Below are positions 12,374 to 23,163 of a stretch of DNA of 64,000 nt, piece by piece. This stretch comes from Sparassis latifolia (lineage: Eukaryota; Basidiomycota; Agaricomycetes; Polyporales; Sparassidaceae), in NCBI GenBank assembly GCA_018466975.1, contig CM031561.1, positions 496,001-560,000 of the forward strand, written 5' to 3'. Made by a program: the position numbers and the translations under genes. Each line of letters begins with the position of its first letter. Position 1 is the first letter of the stretch. A model generated the notes under the pieces. That model saw only the letters and a list, made by a program, of their open reading frames with translations. It had not been told where the DNA came from and ran no database searches.

Positions 12374-12589
12374 CAATATAACTCCAGTTCAAAGTAGACT
12401 CGTAGGCTTCCACATTGTTTAATGTGACCCATAGATCTACATAGGTAAAGCCATGGAGATGGTGGCAATGGCGAGGGGAGTTGGCGAGAACTTCAGCAGG
12501 CATTCAGTTGACTTGGAGTGGCAGTGACGAATCGAGTGCATGGAGATTCCATGCTAGGTTAAAAAGCATGTATATCAATACTCTAATGA
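12374..12589. other. Convergent 3' spacer between genes C and B (left copy)
   Basis: 216 bp between two stop codons facing each other, probably the overlapping 3' ends or terminators of both genes. No other feature seen. Its counterpart is 49405-49620. Confidence 0.5.
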
Positions 12590-15500
12590 CTACACATTGT
12601 GTCTATCTGGGCGAAAGGCGGTGAAGACCATGGCGGAGTCGACCTTCTCTCGGAATGCGTCCAGAGACTTCGCCACCAGCGAGGTTTCCTCTCTCGCCGT
12701 CGCCACCTCCTTCCCCACCTTCTTCGCTTCATCCAAAGCGGACGTCGCCACCGCCATCGAATCCTCTTTGGTGAGCGCCAATTCCATCTCCAGCTTGCTC
12801 GCTTGAGCGATCGCCTCTGCCGCCGAAGACCTGAGCTCCTTCTCCATGCTGTCTGACCGCGCTGCCTGGAGCTCCATCGAATGACGGAGGTCGGCCAATT
12901 CGCCCTGCAGCTTGTCGACGTCCGCTTGGCTCACCGTCTGGTTCGCACCTTGCTCCAACCTGTTGACCTTCTCCTTGAGCTCTGGCAGGCAATGTCGCTT
13001 GGCGACGAGGTCTGCCACCGCCAACTTCACGCTCTCCTGAAGCTCGATGCTGACTGGCCTGCGAAACTCCTCCATCGCCAACTTGACCTCTTCGCGAATG
13101 CTCCGGGCATTTTCTTGAAATGCGGATGGCGGGTTGATTCGCTGGAGCGCCGCTGTGATCTCTGCCTTGACGGTGTTGAGGTCCGCCATCCTCTCCTGGA
13201 ATTGGACTTCCATCCCGTCCTTGTGTGCCAGGAACTCCTGTCGCAACTCGGCACACCGCGCAGTCATCGCTGGATGACTGCGAGGTTTCTTCGCCACTGG
13301 GGTGTCGCTCGCTCACCGGAGCGGACTTCCTGTAGACACTCGCTGGATGTCGCGCAAGTGGGGTGCTGTATCCCTGGTCAGCGCTGCATGGATTCGGCTG
13401 TGGCGGGCGCACTTACCCTTGCTGGTCGGAGGCACTGCTCTGAGGCGGTTCACCTTCGCATCCCTTTTCGCCTCCGCCTCCTTCTTCGCTGCCTTGCGGT
13501 CCAGTGGGGCGCCCCTCTTAGCTGGCCTTCGGCCCTTCATCGAGATGTCCTGCCTTCGCCAATGTGGAGGACTTCACCCTTCGATGCCTTGGATATCTCC
13601 AGGGAGGGCGTCACCTCCTGTGCCACCTCGGCAGCTCCTGCGCTCGTCTCGTGGGGCATCAGCAGCGAACACCGCCGATCGTCGTGTGGCCGCTCCAAGG
13701 ACGCGCGCTGTTTCATGGTTACATCGACTCCAGCTGCGACAAGATGTCCTGCTTACCTCATCCTCCGCCACCTCTGCCTGATACTCTGGCGCATCCTCTG
13801 GTTCATTGGCGACTGGTGTCAGCATGCACTTGCTGCTGCTAGCTTGTGGCGGAGCAGCTGGCCCTGTTTGGAAGGCCATAGCCCGCACCGCCTCCATTGC
13901 CAGCCTGGCGGCTTCCTCCATGCCATCGCCTTCCGCCAGAGGCATCTTGGCTGCTGCCTTGGGAGCACTCGCCTTCGCCTTCCTGGTGATCACGGGCACC
14001 ATTGGGCCCGAGCGACCTCCCATCGCCACCCTTGTCGTCTGCCCGCCCTCCTTCGCAACAGACTTGGCAGGCGGGACCTCATCCGGCTCACATACTGAGG
14101 TCCTGGTGACCTCGCCACCATCTTGCGCACCTGAGTTTTGGCTCCTCACCGGCTTTGGCTTGGGTCCTGATTTCTTACCTTCGCCAGGTTTGGCGACCGC
14201 ACCAGACTTGGCAGGCGCGCCAGACTTGGAGACCTCGCCAGAGTTGGCGACCTCGCCAGAGTTGGACAGAGCCACAGCTCCAGTGGCGGTGGCGGACTTG
14301 GTGGCGCGCTGGACTTCGACGATTTCTCCACCGAGGCCTCGCCTTCAGCGTTGGCTTCATAGGGCGTGACGGTCGCCTTCTGCTTCGTCGCCTCGACCTC
14401 CTCACCACCCTTGACCTTGGAGCTGGATGCTGCAGCATTGCGCGTCTTGGTCTTCTTCGGCAGCTTGCGCTTCAACGCTCCCATGAACATGGGTTCTGCA
14501 CCGTCGGGCTCATCGGAGTCGACCTTGACGTCGTATGGAGGTGGCGATGTGGGCAGTGGCTTGCCCTCTACCACCAGCGCTGCGCACATCTCTTGGAACT
14601 CACGCTGTGTGGTGTGTGAGTTTCCTCGCAGGGGCACGCCGTCCGTGTTCCTCGGCGCGATGCTGCAACTGACACCTCGTGCTGCACATTCGAGGCAGCG
14701 ACCGAAGTTGGCGGTGTTGAGCTTGCATGGCCACTCTTTCTCCTGGCAGCCAACGCAAGGGACGAGCTGCAGGAACATTAGCACAGGTCAATGTCTCACA
14801 AGATCGTTACTCACCGAATCTGTTGCGTGTGCCCACATGAAGTCAGACACGCGGGTGGACGTCTTTTTCCACATGTCCTTCTGCGACACCATCACCTTTG
14901 CCTTTGCCTTCCCGTCGCCTTCCTTCGCGCGTCGCTTTGCCTTTGCCTTTGCCTTTGCCTTTGCCTTCGTGCGACATGAGGCGCCGCCATCCTCGTTGTC
15001 TGTTTGACAGGTTTGGCAGGGGCGTTCGTCTTCGCAACACCGTCGTTAGAGTCCCCTGCGGTCTTGGCGGGTAGATTGGAAGGCGGTGCCAAAGTCTCAT
15101 CTTCGCTTTCGATGAACTCCTTGCTCTTGTATTCCTTCGTCGCACGCTTCTTCTTTGGCGGCTTGATGGTCGGTACTTCCTCTTCATCGCTTGACTCCTT
15201 CGCCTTCCTCTTCCCGCTCTTCTTCGTGCTCACCTTCGAGCCCTCCACCTCGGTCTGCGCCATCCTCTTCTGCGCACGCTGCGCCGCCAGAGGTGGTCGG
15301 GCCTCGCTTTCTCCTTTGCGACTCGATCGGCTTCATCCGCTTCGCCTTTGGAGCTGCCTCCTCGTTCTCACTCTCCTCACTCGACTCTGTGATGACCACC
15401 TTGCACTTTCGGAGTGATGGTGCAGCTGGCGAGATCGATATTGGTCTGGCAGTTGGCGGAGGGGGCGACGCCGCATCAACCTCGATGGATTCGGGCTGGC

Positions 15501-16349
15501 CTGCACCCGGCACGTCTTCCGCCATCTCATCGTCGTCATTTTTGTCGGCATCGTCGTCCTCGTCACTGTCGGCATCGTCGCCGCCCCGCCTCCTGCTCCT
15601 CTCTCCTCTCCCTCTCCCTCTCCCCATCCTCTTCCTCGCTCATTGCATGCGCCGCCTTCCCCTGCGCCTTCTCCTTGCTCTTGCCCTTTCCCTTGTCCTC
15701 CCCCGCCTCCACGTGGACGATACGCTCACCCACCATGCCTGTCCCAACGTCGTTGTCAGCTCTCTCCTTGCCTTTCCCCTTGGTGATGAGGTCCCCGGTA
15801 GCCAGGTCCTCCTCGCCACGTCCCTGGGTGTCGTCATTGGCTGGCACATTGCCCCAGCCCTCCGCTGGTGTACTCTTCACCGGTGGCAGCTTGCAATATG
15901 GATCTGGTGCAGTCAGTGTGTCGCTCGACGCCTCACAACGCTTGTGACTCACCTTCAGTCCACCACTGCCTTCCCAGGTCCTCACACTCCCCATACTCGC
16001 ACACAGCCAGAGGGTACCTCTTGTATATCCTCTCATCGTCGTTCGATATGTGGTCCAGCCGCACCAGGGCCTTCTGCTGGTATGCCCGGGTGAATTCCAG
16101 CAACGTGCTGATGACGATCCCAGGCATCCTCAATGACTTCAAGGGCTGCGGGAAACTCTTTTCAAGCCGACTCTGTGTGGCATATTCGGTAAGTGCATGC
16201 CAGACCTTCGACCGATGACTTACCACTTCGAGGTAAATCCTCGTCTCCCAGTCCGGATAGCGAGGGTCGTCCTGGCGAGGCGCCGCTGCAACAATGGCCA
16301 TCAGTCGCGCGGCCTGCAGAACATAGTTGGGGTCGATATCCAGAGGCAT
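12590..16349 (-). CDS. Gene B, Zn2Cys6-type and coiled-coil protein (left copy)
   Basis: Starts MPLDIDPNYVL (16349), with an N-terminal region of about 130 residues ending CEYGECEDLGRQWW. A long low-complexity section follows: KGKGK runs, Asp/Glu-rich SDEDDDAD, Lys-rich KPPKKKRATKEY, and a KAKAKA run coded by a GCCTTT/AAAGGC hexamer microsatellite. Next comes a cysteine cluster with the exact spacing CX2CX6CX9CX2CX6C (CVGC...CKL...CLEC...C, 14650-14770), the pattern of fungal Zn(II)2Cys6 DNA-binding domains. Then SGEVA hexapeptide repeats, Ala/Lys-rich stretches, and a C-terminal coiled coil of over 200 residues (LRQEFLAHKDG to FRPDRHNV). Several introns are inferred. Small indels near 15280-15620 and 13300-13580 interrupt the frame here but not in the right copy. 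A nuclear DNA-binding role is inferred from the cluster. Confidence 0.65.
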
Positions 16350-16559
16350 GGCAAGCTTGGCAGAAGAAAGCGTGAGGGTGTTTCAAAAGCAGAGGTTGCA
16401 GTACAGCGGAGGCGGAGCAGACGACGCTATGAGCTGGCAGACGCGATCTGCACCAAGTTCAACTTCACACGCCATGCGACCACGTGCTTTGCACGTGATC
16501 GCTGGACTTGCGCAATTTCTCAAGTCTCTCAAGGTCAGTGTGACCTGCCGCAAGTTCTC
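16350..16559. promoter_or_regulatory. Bidirectional promoter of genes A and B with paired E-boxes (left copy)
   Basis: 210 bp between divergent starts. CACGTG at 16481-16486 and again at 16492-16497 forms the inverted pair CACGTGCTTTGCACGTG, which both copies keep. CACGTG is the site of bHLH factors in fungi; binding here is inferred. Confidence 0.6.
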
Positions 16560-18080
16560 ATGGCTCCCAACAGTAAGTTCTATTGCTCTCCTTGTGGAAT
16601 CTGACTCCTTTGTGATGTTATCTGACCTTTCTATGTCATATCAATCCCCTTTCTACAACTGATCTCCCGCGATCCAGGACTGATCGAAGACTTGTCTGCT
16701 CGCCACAATCTACCTGCCATGGCCAGTGACGCGGAACCTCCTGACACGCTGGACATTACGATGGGCAAGTTGGATGAGGAGGATAGTATCGCTGAGCCCC
16801 GTCGTCCACTCATTTCGGATCTCCTTGACTCTCCTGGATCTGCCCAGATCTCCTTGCCTCTCCACTCTGCTTCTCAGACACCCCTCGCGCCCGCCACACT
16901 ACCCCGTCCCTGGCGGCTCCATTTGCGCCATCCAACTCGCCACATGAGCATCTCCACCGCCACGCCTCGCCAAAGGTACAGGCGTCATCTGGATCTGTGG
17001 CGCCTGTGGAGAGAAGTCGCGCACTTATTCCTGACCCTCTGGCGCCAGCTTGGGATGAAAGTCGTGGTAGTTCGCCAATCCATAGGCGTGCACTCATCTC
17101 AGATTCCACCCCCACTGCGCCCGGTGGAATGTTCGACTTCGACACTCCTGGCATCTCGCCAATCCCTCGACGTGCCCTGTTGGAAGCTACTCCCCTTCCT
17201 CCACCAGCTCACACTTTTGACTTTTGCACTCCTGACACCTCCCAACTCCCTCGACGATCGCTCATCGCTGAGCCCCTTGACGCTATGCCACGTACATCCA
17301 TCCACTTCGATAGTCAAGCAAGTACACCGATGGCGAGGGGCATGCTGGTGGACGAGACACTTGACGCGGAACCAGTGCCGAAACTGCTGGACTTTGACAA
17401 TAGTCCTCCCGCCATGCCAGGACGACGGCGAGCTCTGGTGATAGACAGCCCTGGCACGACGCCTGTGCGTAGCCAGGTCCGGTGGCTAAATAGTCCCAGC
17501 ACTTCGCCTCCAAAGAGGCGGCCTTTGTTGGACGATGTTTTAAGTCCACCGCCTCCGCCATCGGCGCCCTCTCACTCGCCAGCTCGCACTTTCGATGATA
17601 GCAATTTCCGCCATGATGCACCTGTCATTCACTATATGAAAGGCAGCATCGAGCCAGTCACTGTTACTTCCAGGATGCCAAGTCTGGCAGCACTTCCAGA
17701 TGAGCTGCCGATCCATCGTCCCACCCATTGGGAACAGGTTCCAGGCTTATTCCCAGATACCACACAGCTGCTGCCAATGGCAGTCCCTGGAGAGACGAAT
17801 GCCACTTCTGGCTCACAAGTGGCCCGCCTTGGTAGATCGTTTGCGCAGATCGCAGCAGAGGCAGACAGTTCCAGTGAGTACATCCCTGGCAACCTTCAGT
17901 CTGATGTTGACCTTATTCATAGTGGACGATGACGAAGGTGATAGCTTTGCGGTTAGTCGTCGCCGCGCCATGTTGCGGGAGCACATTGTACGCCTTCAGC
18001 GTGAGCTCAACCTCACTGAGGATATGCACGCTATAACCTCAATGCCAGCTCGACCGTGTTCCAAATGGGGTACATTCTGA
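16560..18080 (+). CDS. Gene A, protein of about eight degenerate RRALI/FDFDTP repeats (left copy)
   Basis: The start MAPN (16560) lies 13 nt before a donor; exon 2 continues RLIEDLSARHNLPAM. The body is about eight degenerate units of 26-32 residues. Each opens RR(A/P/S)L(I/L)xD, is Pro/Ser-rich in the middle, often has FDFDTP or a variant (FDFCTP, HFDSQ, LDFDN), and closes SPI or similar. A Ser-rich region, an intron (about 17872-17921) and a basic, Leu-rich C-terminal helix (SRRRAMLREHIVRLQREL) follow. No known domain. One missing C near 16890 shifts the frame between units 1 and 2 in this copy, and a 1-nt loss near 18030 shortens the tail; the right copy is open at both points. Short linear motifs repeated in a disordered chain suggest a multivalent binding scaffold (inference). 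Confidence 0.6.
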
Positions 18081-18229
18081 GGGACATTCGTGGCAAGGCG
18101 TATTGCAGGAACTGAACTAGTGTCTTTGAGCGTTCTGGTGTTAGCAATATATGACCGCTATATAACAGCTTGTATACCAGTACAAAATGGATACATTCAC
18201 TTCTGCATCACTAAGCTCTAAAGCCCATC

Positions 18230-19302
18230 GCTCCTCCAGTGTACTCTTCAGATGGGCGGACTGCGCTCGCCATCACCAAGGCATGTTGTTGCCAGCAATT
18301 GGCCCATCACCAAAGGACCTGAGTGAAAGCTTCACTGCATGGGAATATCGCTCCGCCAGCAAAGGGCCCACTGCCAAGGGTCAGAGGGTTGGCCATCGCC
18401 AAGCCGTGTTTTTGCCACCAATTGGCCCTCCGCCATGAGTGCTGGTGAGTGATGGGCCCACCGGCAAAGGTCAGAGGATTGGCGATCACCAGAGCACGTC
18501 ATCACCACCAATGCACCCGGAAATTGCAGGGCTGTATGTGACAATGGGCCCATTGGTGGCGATGACATATCCTGGTGATCGTCAACCCACTGGCCTTTGG
18601 CGGTGGGCCGATTGCTGGCGATAACATGCTCTGGCGTTGGCCAACCCTCTGACCTTTGGCGGTGGGCCGATTGCTGGCGGAAACATGTCCTGGCAATGAC
18701 CTATCCCATGGGTGCTTGCAGTAAGGCCCTCACTGAGGGTGCTTTGGCGATGGGCCGACTGCTGGCGATAACATGCTCTGGCAATCGTCAACCCTCTAAC
18801 CTTTGGCGGTGGGCCCATCCTTCAGGTTACACTCTGGGCGATCGGCCCACTGCTCATTCGTCATACTCTGGCGGTGGGCCAATTGCTCAGACAAACATGC
18901 TCTGGCCATGGCCAACACTCTGACCTTTGGCGGTGGGCCCATCCGTCATCTCATTCGTCATACTCTGGCGGTGGGCCGATTGCTCAGACAAACATGCTCT
19001 GGCCATGGCCAACACTCTGACCTTTGGCGGTGGGCCCATCCGTCATCTTACACTCGTGGCGATGGGCCCACTGCTCATTGATCATACTTTGGCAGTGGGC
19101 CCATCGATGGCGATAACATGCTCTGGCGTCGGCCCACCCTCTGACCTGTGGCGGTGGGCCCATTGCTTAACAGTTACAACACTGTAATATGCCCTGCTAG
19201 TGGGCCGAGCACTGGGAGAAGAACACTAGCGGTGGGCCCACTGCTAGTATCCCACACATGAAAGATATGGGCCCACTGCTGGTAGAGGTCAACATGGTGA
19301 CA
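18230..19302. repeat. Inner subterminal repeat array, left copy
   Basis: Degenerate tandem units of about 55-65 bp containing TGACCTTTGGCGGTGGGCC followed by CAT or GAT and a CATGCTCTGGC block. The GGCGGTGGGCC core is the same as in the outer array although the rest of the unit is different, so both ends carry the same short word in different repeat contexts. Confidence 0.9.
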
Positions 19303-19366
19303 ATGGGCTGACGTCCGCTGGCTGTCCAGTTCATGACAATGTCAGGGTAAATGGGAGTTCAGTTCA
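19303..19366. repeat. Terminal inverted repeat, inner end of left copy
   Basis: Its reverse complement matches the 64 bp ends at 42618-42681 and 63931-63995 with one or two mismatches. It contains two TGAACTG motifs about 33 bp apart and ends in a CGGACGTC-type palindromic core next to the GGGCC-rich array. The 22 bases outside it (19367-19388) are shared with the other copy. Confidence 0.9.
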
Positions 19367-19388
19367 GGTAACATGACTGAAAGGTGTG

Positions 19389-22300
19389 GTCACCCCAGCT
19401 GCAGCTGCTTGAGCCTTCCTTGTTGCTACAGTCACTCGGCCAGTGCGACGTGGAATGACTGCACTGGAGGTACTGGGAGCAGTGCCTCCATCTTTGGCCT
19501 GTGCCCGAGTTCTCTTCTTTCCAGCAGATCTATTGTGATTAAACAATGAACATGATTAGCAAATGTGAAGACGATAAAAAACCATGCCAACAAAACCTGG
19601 CGGGTTCCTCTTGCAATTGATCCTCCTCTGGAGGCTCTCTGGCCGCAACAGGAGGAGCCTGCTGATGATGTTGTCGCTGGCGAGTTTTCAGATGTTCCTG
19701 AGGTGCCGGTTCATCATCACTATTAGCTAAAAACTCTACCGGTGGAGGAGTGGGCTGGGCTCGGTGACGTTGCAGCTGAGACAAGGCCTGTTTAACTTCA
19801 GCACTATGATCAAGGAGATGGATGGATGTCCTCACCTGTGGCTGCACAGCAGTGCTATCAGCCATGGCTGCTTGAGAATTGGCAGGTGCTGATGTAGTCT
19901 TGATCAACTGTTGGGAGATCAGCCATGCAGCTTCTGCTGTTCACACAGGACCCGACTCTACCTTTTCCCGATAGTGTCGCATGTAGTCATCAGTCAGATA
20001 TTCGTTAACATCGTTAAGAGTTGCATCAGCGGAGAGCATGACCACAACATCCCTCACAGAACGTCGGATCCTTTTGCACCTATGAGGTTGGCCTTGCCCG
20101 ATCCACCTACCGGCCTTATCCATTTGCTTTCGCAGCATACACACCATCCGATGCTCTACGATCACTGGCTCCTCCACGAGGCCTGTCATCGCTGAGTATG
20201 CTGAGAATTCATCTGCTGTCAGGCCGCCCTCTGCATATGCGGTCTTCGTATATGCACGAATCTGCCGTGCAAAGAGCCAACATAGTTGACGAAGCTGCAA
20301 CACGAGGGTGTCATCAAGGCCAAGTGCAACTGTCTGTGGATCATTATGCTCGGCGATGAATCGCAGTACCAAGCCAATTGCCAATGTCATGAGTGAGAGC
20401 TCCAAAGCTGAGGTCAGCATCTCAAATCCCTGATATGGTCATGCCTCAATATAAGCACAGAAGGTCTCAATTCCCTTCGGCGTGCAGAAGTCGGGAGGGA
20501 GTTCACGGTGTGCGAGTTCCCATGATGCTCATGCTGGGCGAGGATATTCTTTGAGCATCAGTGTGACACACTACATCTCTGATCAGATGAATAATCTATC
20601 GGAAATCAAAATTGACTTACGGGAGTGAGTCGGCAGACTTTGACAAGAAGCCTGTACTCCTTGAAGGTAGACAGAGATAAAAGAAATTCAGATCGCTGAG
20701 TTGCCGAAGCAGGCGATCCATCTTCCGGATTATTGCTAATAACAAGCATGAGACCTGATCAGTTGGACCAAAACAGTAACCGCTCACATCAGAGGGGAAT
20801 TCCATTGCAGAAAGGCTTTATAGGATGGTGCAATGCGTGGAAGACCACTAACCCAATTGCCTGCAAGCGTCCATTGCTCTCAAAGAGGATGCTTGATAGC
20901 TTGCCATACTCCAGGCTCATATTTCCACACCTTTACATATTCTTCAGGAATAGCAGCGGTGTCGTCAGCCAGCAACCGCGGAGTGAAACGTCCCGGATTA
21001 TCCAACCGTGCCATTGATGGTCGCTGAACGATATGTTCGAGGTCGAGTATCCTGAAGCCTTGGAATCGGGCAGACATTGTCAGTAAAATCGCCTTCTGGC
21101 AGTCAACCCACTCTAGCTCTGCCGCATCATTTTCAGCGGGATCTGGAAGTGAAAATGCTGGCAGAGGGATCACAATTCTGCTAACATCGTGCTCATACCA
21201 GTCGGCATCAACCATCATTGACCTGGGCCACAGAATAATATCTTCCGGGTGATTGGCGATCCTCGGATAAAGTTTCCTTGCATGTGCAATTGCTGCCGGA
21301 GCACCAGCAACTCCAGATGAACTCGCGTCTCCCGTCCGAGGAACATTGACAAGATCCTGTGCAGAAAATGGCTGCCATCCCTCCTCATCATAGGCAGTAT
21401 TGGCGGTGTGCGTCGACTTGGCCTTGTTCATCGCAGCCTTCGTCTTTACCCCCACTGAGTCATCCTCGCCGCTAGAAACATTATCCAAGTCGAACTCCTC
21501 CTCAGAATGTGAGGGAACATGCTTCGTCCTCATGGCAGGCTGCTTGCCTTTGCCCTTCGTGTGACAATTGACTCCGACCTCCACCTCATTATCGTTGTCG
21601 TCCTGGTCCCCTTCATCTGCCGAATCGCCAACATTCATATCAGTGACGTCTTTCTGCTTTTTTCCCCTGGGCTTCACGGCATCACCTCCACCAGCTGCTA
21701 CAAGAAATTGGAAAGCAACTGAGTCAATAGCCTGTCGATTCGCCCAGTGCTTGAGGAGCAAATCGATGTTGTCAACACCGATGTTCCAAGGTTCGGCAAA
21801 GACCACGCTGTCCGGCCAACATGCCTCATCAATGTACTTGCGGACATCTTCACTGATCTTCTTCTAAGGGCACTTTGCACGCTTGGAATCAACAATCTTT
21901 CCTGCATGTATATCATCAGCATGGATACAGATTCACTTCTGAGAATGAAGCTTACGATGCTGGTGAGTCACAATGGCCCGGACCAAATGACACTTCTGAG
22001 TCAGCTTCCACGTCTCCTCAAATGCAGGAATGATGGCATTGCCATCATCATCGATCTCGTGCTGCACGTCGGTGAGTGCGATTTCATCCTCTTCTTCAGC
22101 ATCATTATCCTTAAGCTCATCAGGAACTAGTCATTGATTAGTGCATGTTGCTTTGTATTCCATGGGTATGACTTACTCATAACATTCATTGCCCACATCC
22201 CCCACTTCTTCCACAAATCTTTCTGCCAGTCATCGACAGAGTTGGTGAACTTCAGAAAGTCACCAGTATCAGGTGACTGAAGCCTAGGATGGCGGTGAAT

Positions 22301-23163
22301 AAAATAATGCAAATAATGATGGCTGAGACTTACTTGGTGCACCAAATCTGCATGGGCTTCTCTGTCGGCAAGGCCAGGAGGATGAGAACCTTTCCTCCCA
22401 TCTTTGTCTCCACAGTCTGGATGAAGTCTTCACCCATCCTGCCAAGATGCTTTTGAGCATAGGCAATTTGCCCAGCTCGATCCATCTGCGACTCCTCCGT
22501 CTTCTTCGCAGCAAGCACTTTCAGTTCATCTTGCTCCTCGTCAGTCAGGTCATGCCATTTATCTACAAATGCCTTGGTATACCAGACCAATTTCTCAACT
22601 TGATCCTTCGCATCAGGATGCTCCTGGCCAACCCTTTCCAACAGCTCCTCTCGCCATGCCCAGTGCGCAGTCTTTCGCAAAGACCACTTCTGCCCCATCA
22701 TCTTCTTTCGCACATCAGCTGCATCTTCCTCCACCGAGAATGGCTCTACGTCATCATCGTCCACAGCAGTGGGATCAGCCCCACCTTCACCTTCAGTCAG
22801 ATCGGGATAATCGTCATCCTTGGCCATGCGTTCAGCATCTGCGAGAGAGAACTTGCGATCTGTCGTGCCGGGAATGATTCCGAGATCCAATGCAGCCTTA
22901 TTATTTCTTATTATTTGCGAACCAGTTGCTGATTTGCTATGCAGGAAGTGAGAAGATGTAGACTGAAAAAATTTACCATATCGACGTACTTGAGTGTTGA
23001 CCTTGGGCCTGTCTCATCCCTTTGCATTCGCCCTTGCTGTAATCGCCTCTGAGACCTTTGTCACAACAGCTGCACGTGCACCACGCTTGCTGTCTCTCCA
23101 CTTAGGGTAGTACAACACCATCATGGAGCCATAGGGCTTCAACCAACGAGCTTTGCCAGCCAT
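19389..23163 (-). pseudogene. Older KDZ-type HMG-family gene, truncated by the left transposon copy
   Basis: The gene starts MAGKARWLKP (23163). Exons hold an acidic stretch, an HMG-like segment (WREELLERV, KWHDLTDEEQDELK, AQKHLGRMG with a following ILLALPTEKP) and a basic/acidic linker. They go on to RILDLEHIVQRPS, YEPGVWQAIKHPL, ELAHRELPPDFCTPKG and FEMLTSALELSL. The same order is seen in element gene C (HMG, linker, YLPPSF, C-terminal helices), so it is a distant homologue. In-frame TGA codons at 20529-20531 and 20439-20441 interrupt otherwise matching frames. The final basic exon (SAGKKRTRAQ...) runs into the transposon, which supplies its last residues and stop. The catalytic partner genes H, J and L of the same set lie to the right. 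Confidence 0.7.

Larger units (their letters stand above)
1..19388 (-). mobile_element. Giant KDZ-type DNA transposon, left copy (outer end cut by window)
   Basis: This is an inverted copy of the element at 42596-63995; positions pair as about 61,985 minus p along the whole length. Content from the outer end inward: repeat array (1-690), ORF X, gene F, KDZ transposase E, TET/JBP D, HMG-type C, Zn2Cys6/coiled-coil B, repeat protein A, second repeat array, and the terminal inverted repeat at 19303-19366 followed by 22 bp also shared with the other copy. KDZ elements of basidiomycetes are known to carry TET/JBP and HMG genes (Iyer and colleagues 2014). The copies differ by scattered substitutions, 1-nt indels and a few longer gaps, so duplication or transposition is fairly recent. 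About 2 kb of the outer array and its terminal repeat lie outside the window. Confidence 0.9.

Noticed and set aside
12881..14098. 405-codon plus-strand frame opposite gene B
   Set aside because: It is antisense to the coiled-coil and low-complexity exons of gene B, whose frame shows heptads and the zinc cluster; the opposite frame has no domain.
15191..16093. 300-codon plus-strand frame opposite gene B in the left copy
   Set aside because: It is the reverse of acidic and basic repeats of gene B (Ser/Leu/Pro-rich mirror) and has no start context or intron logic of its own.
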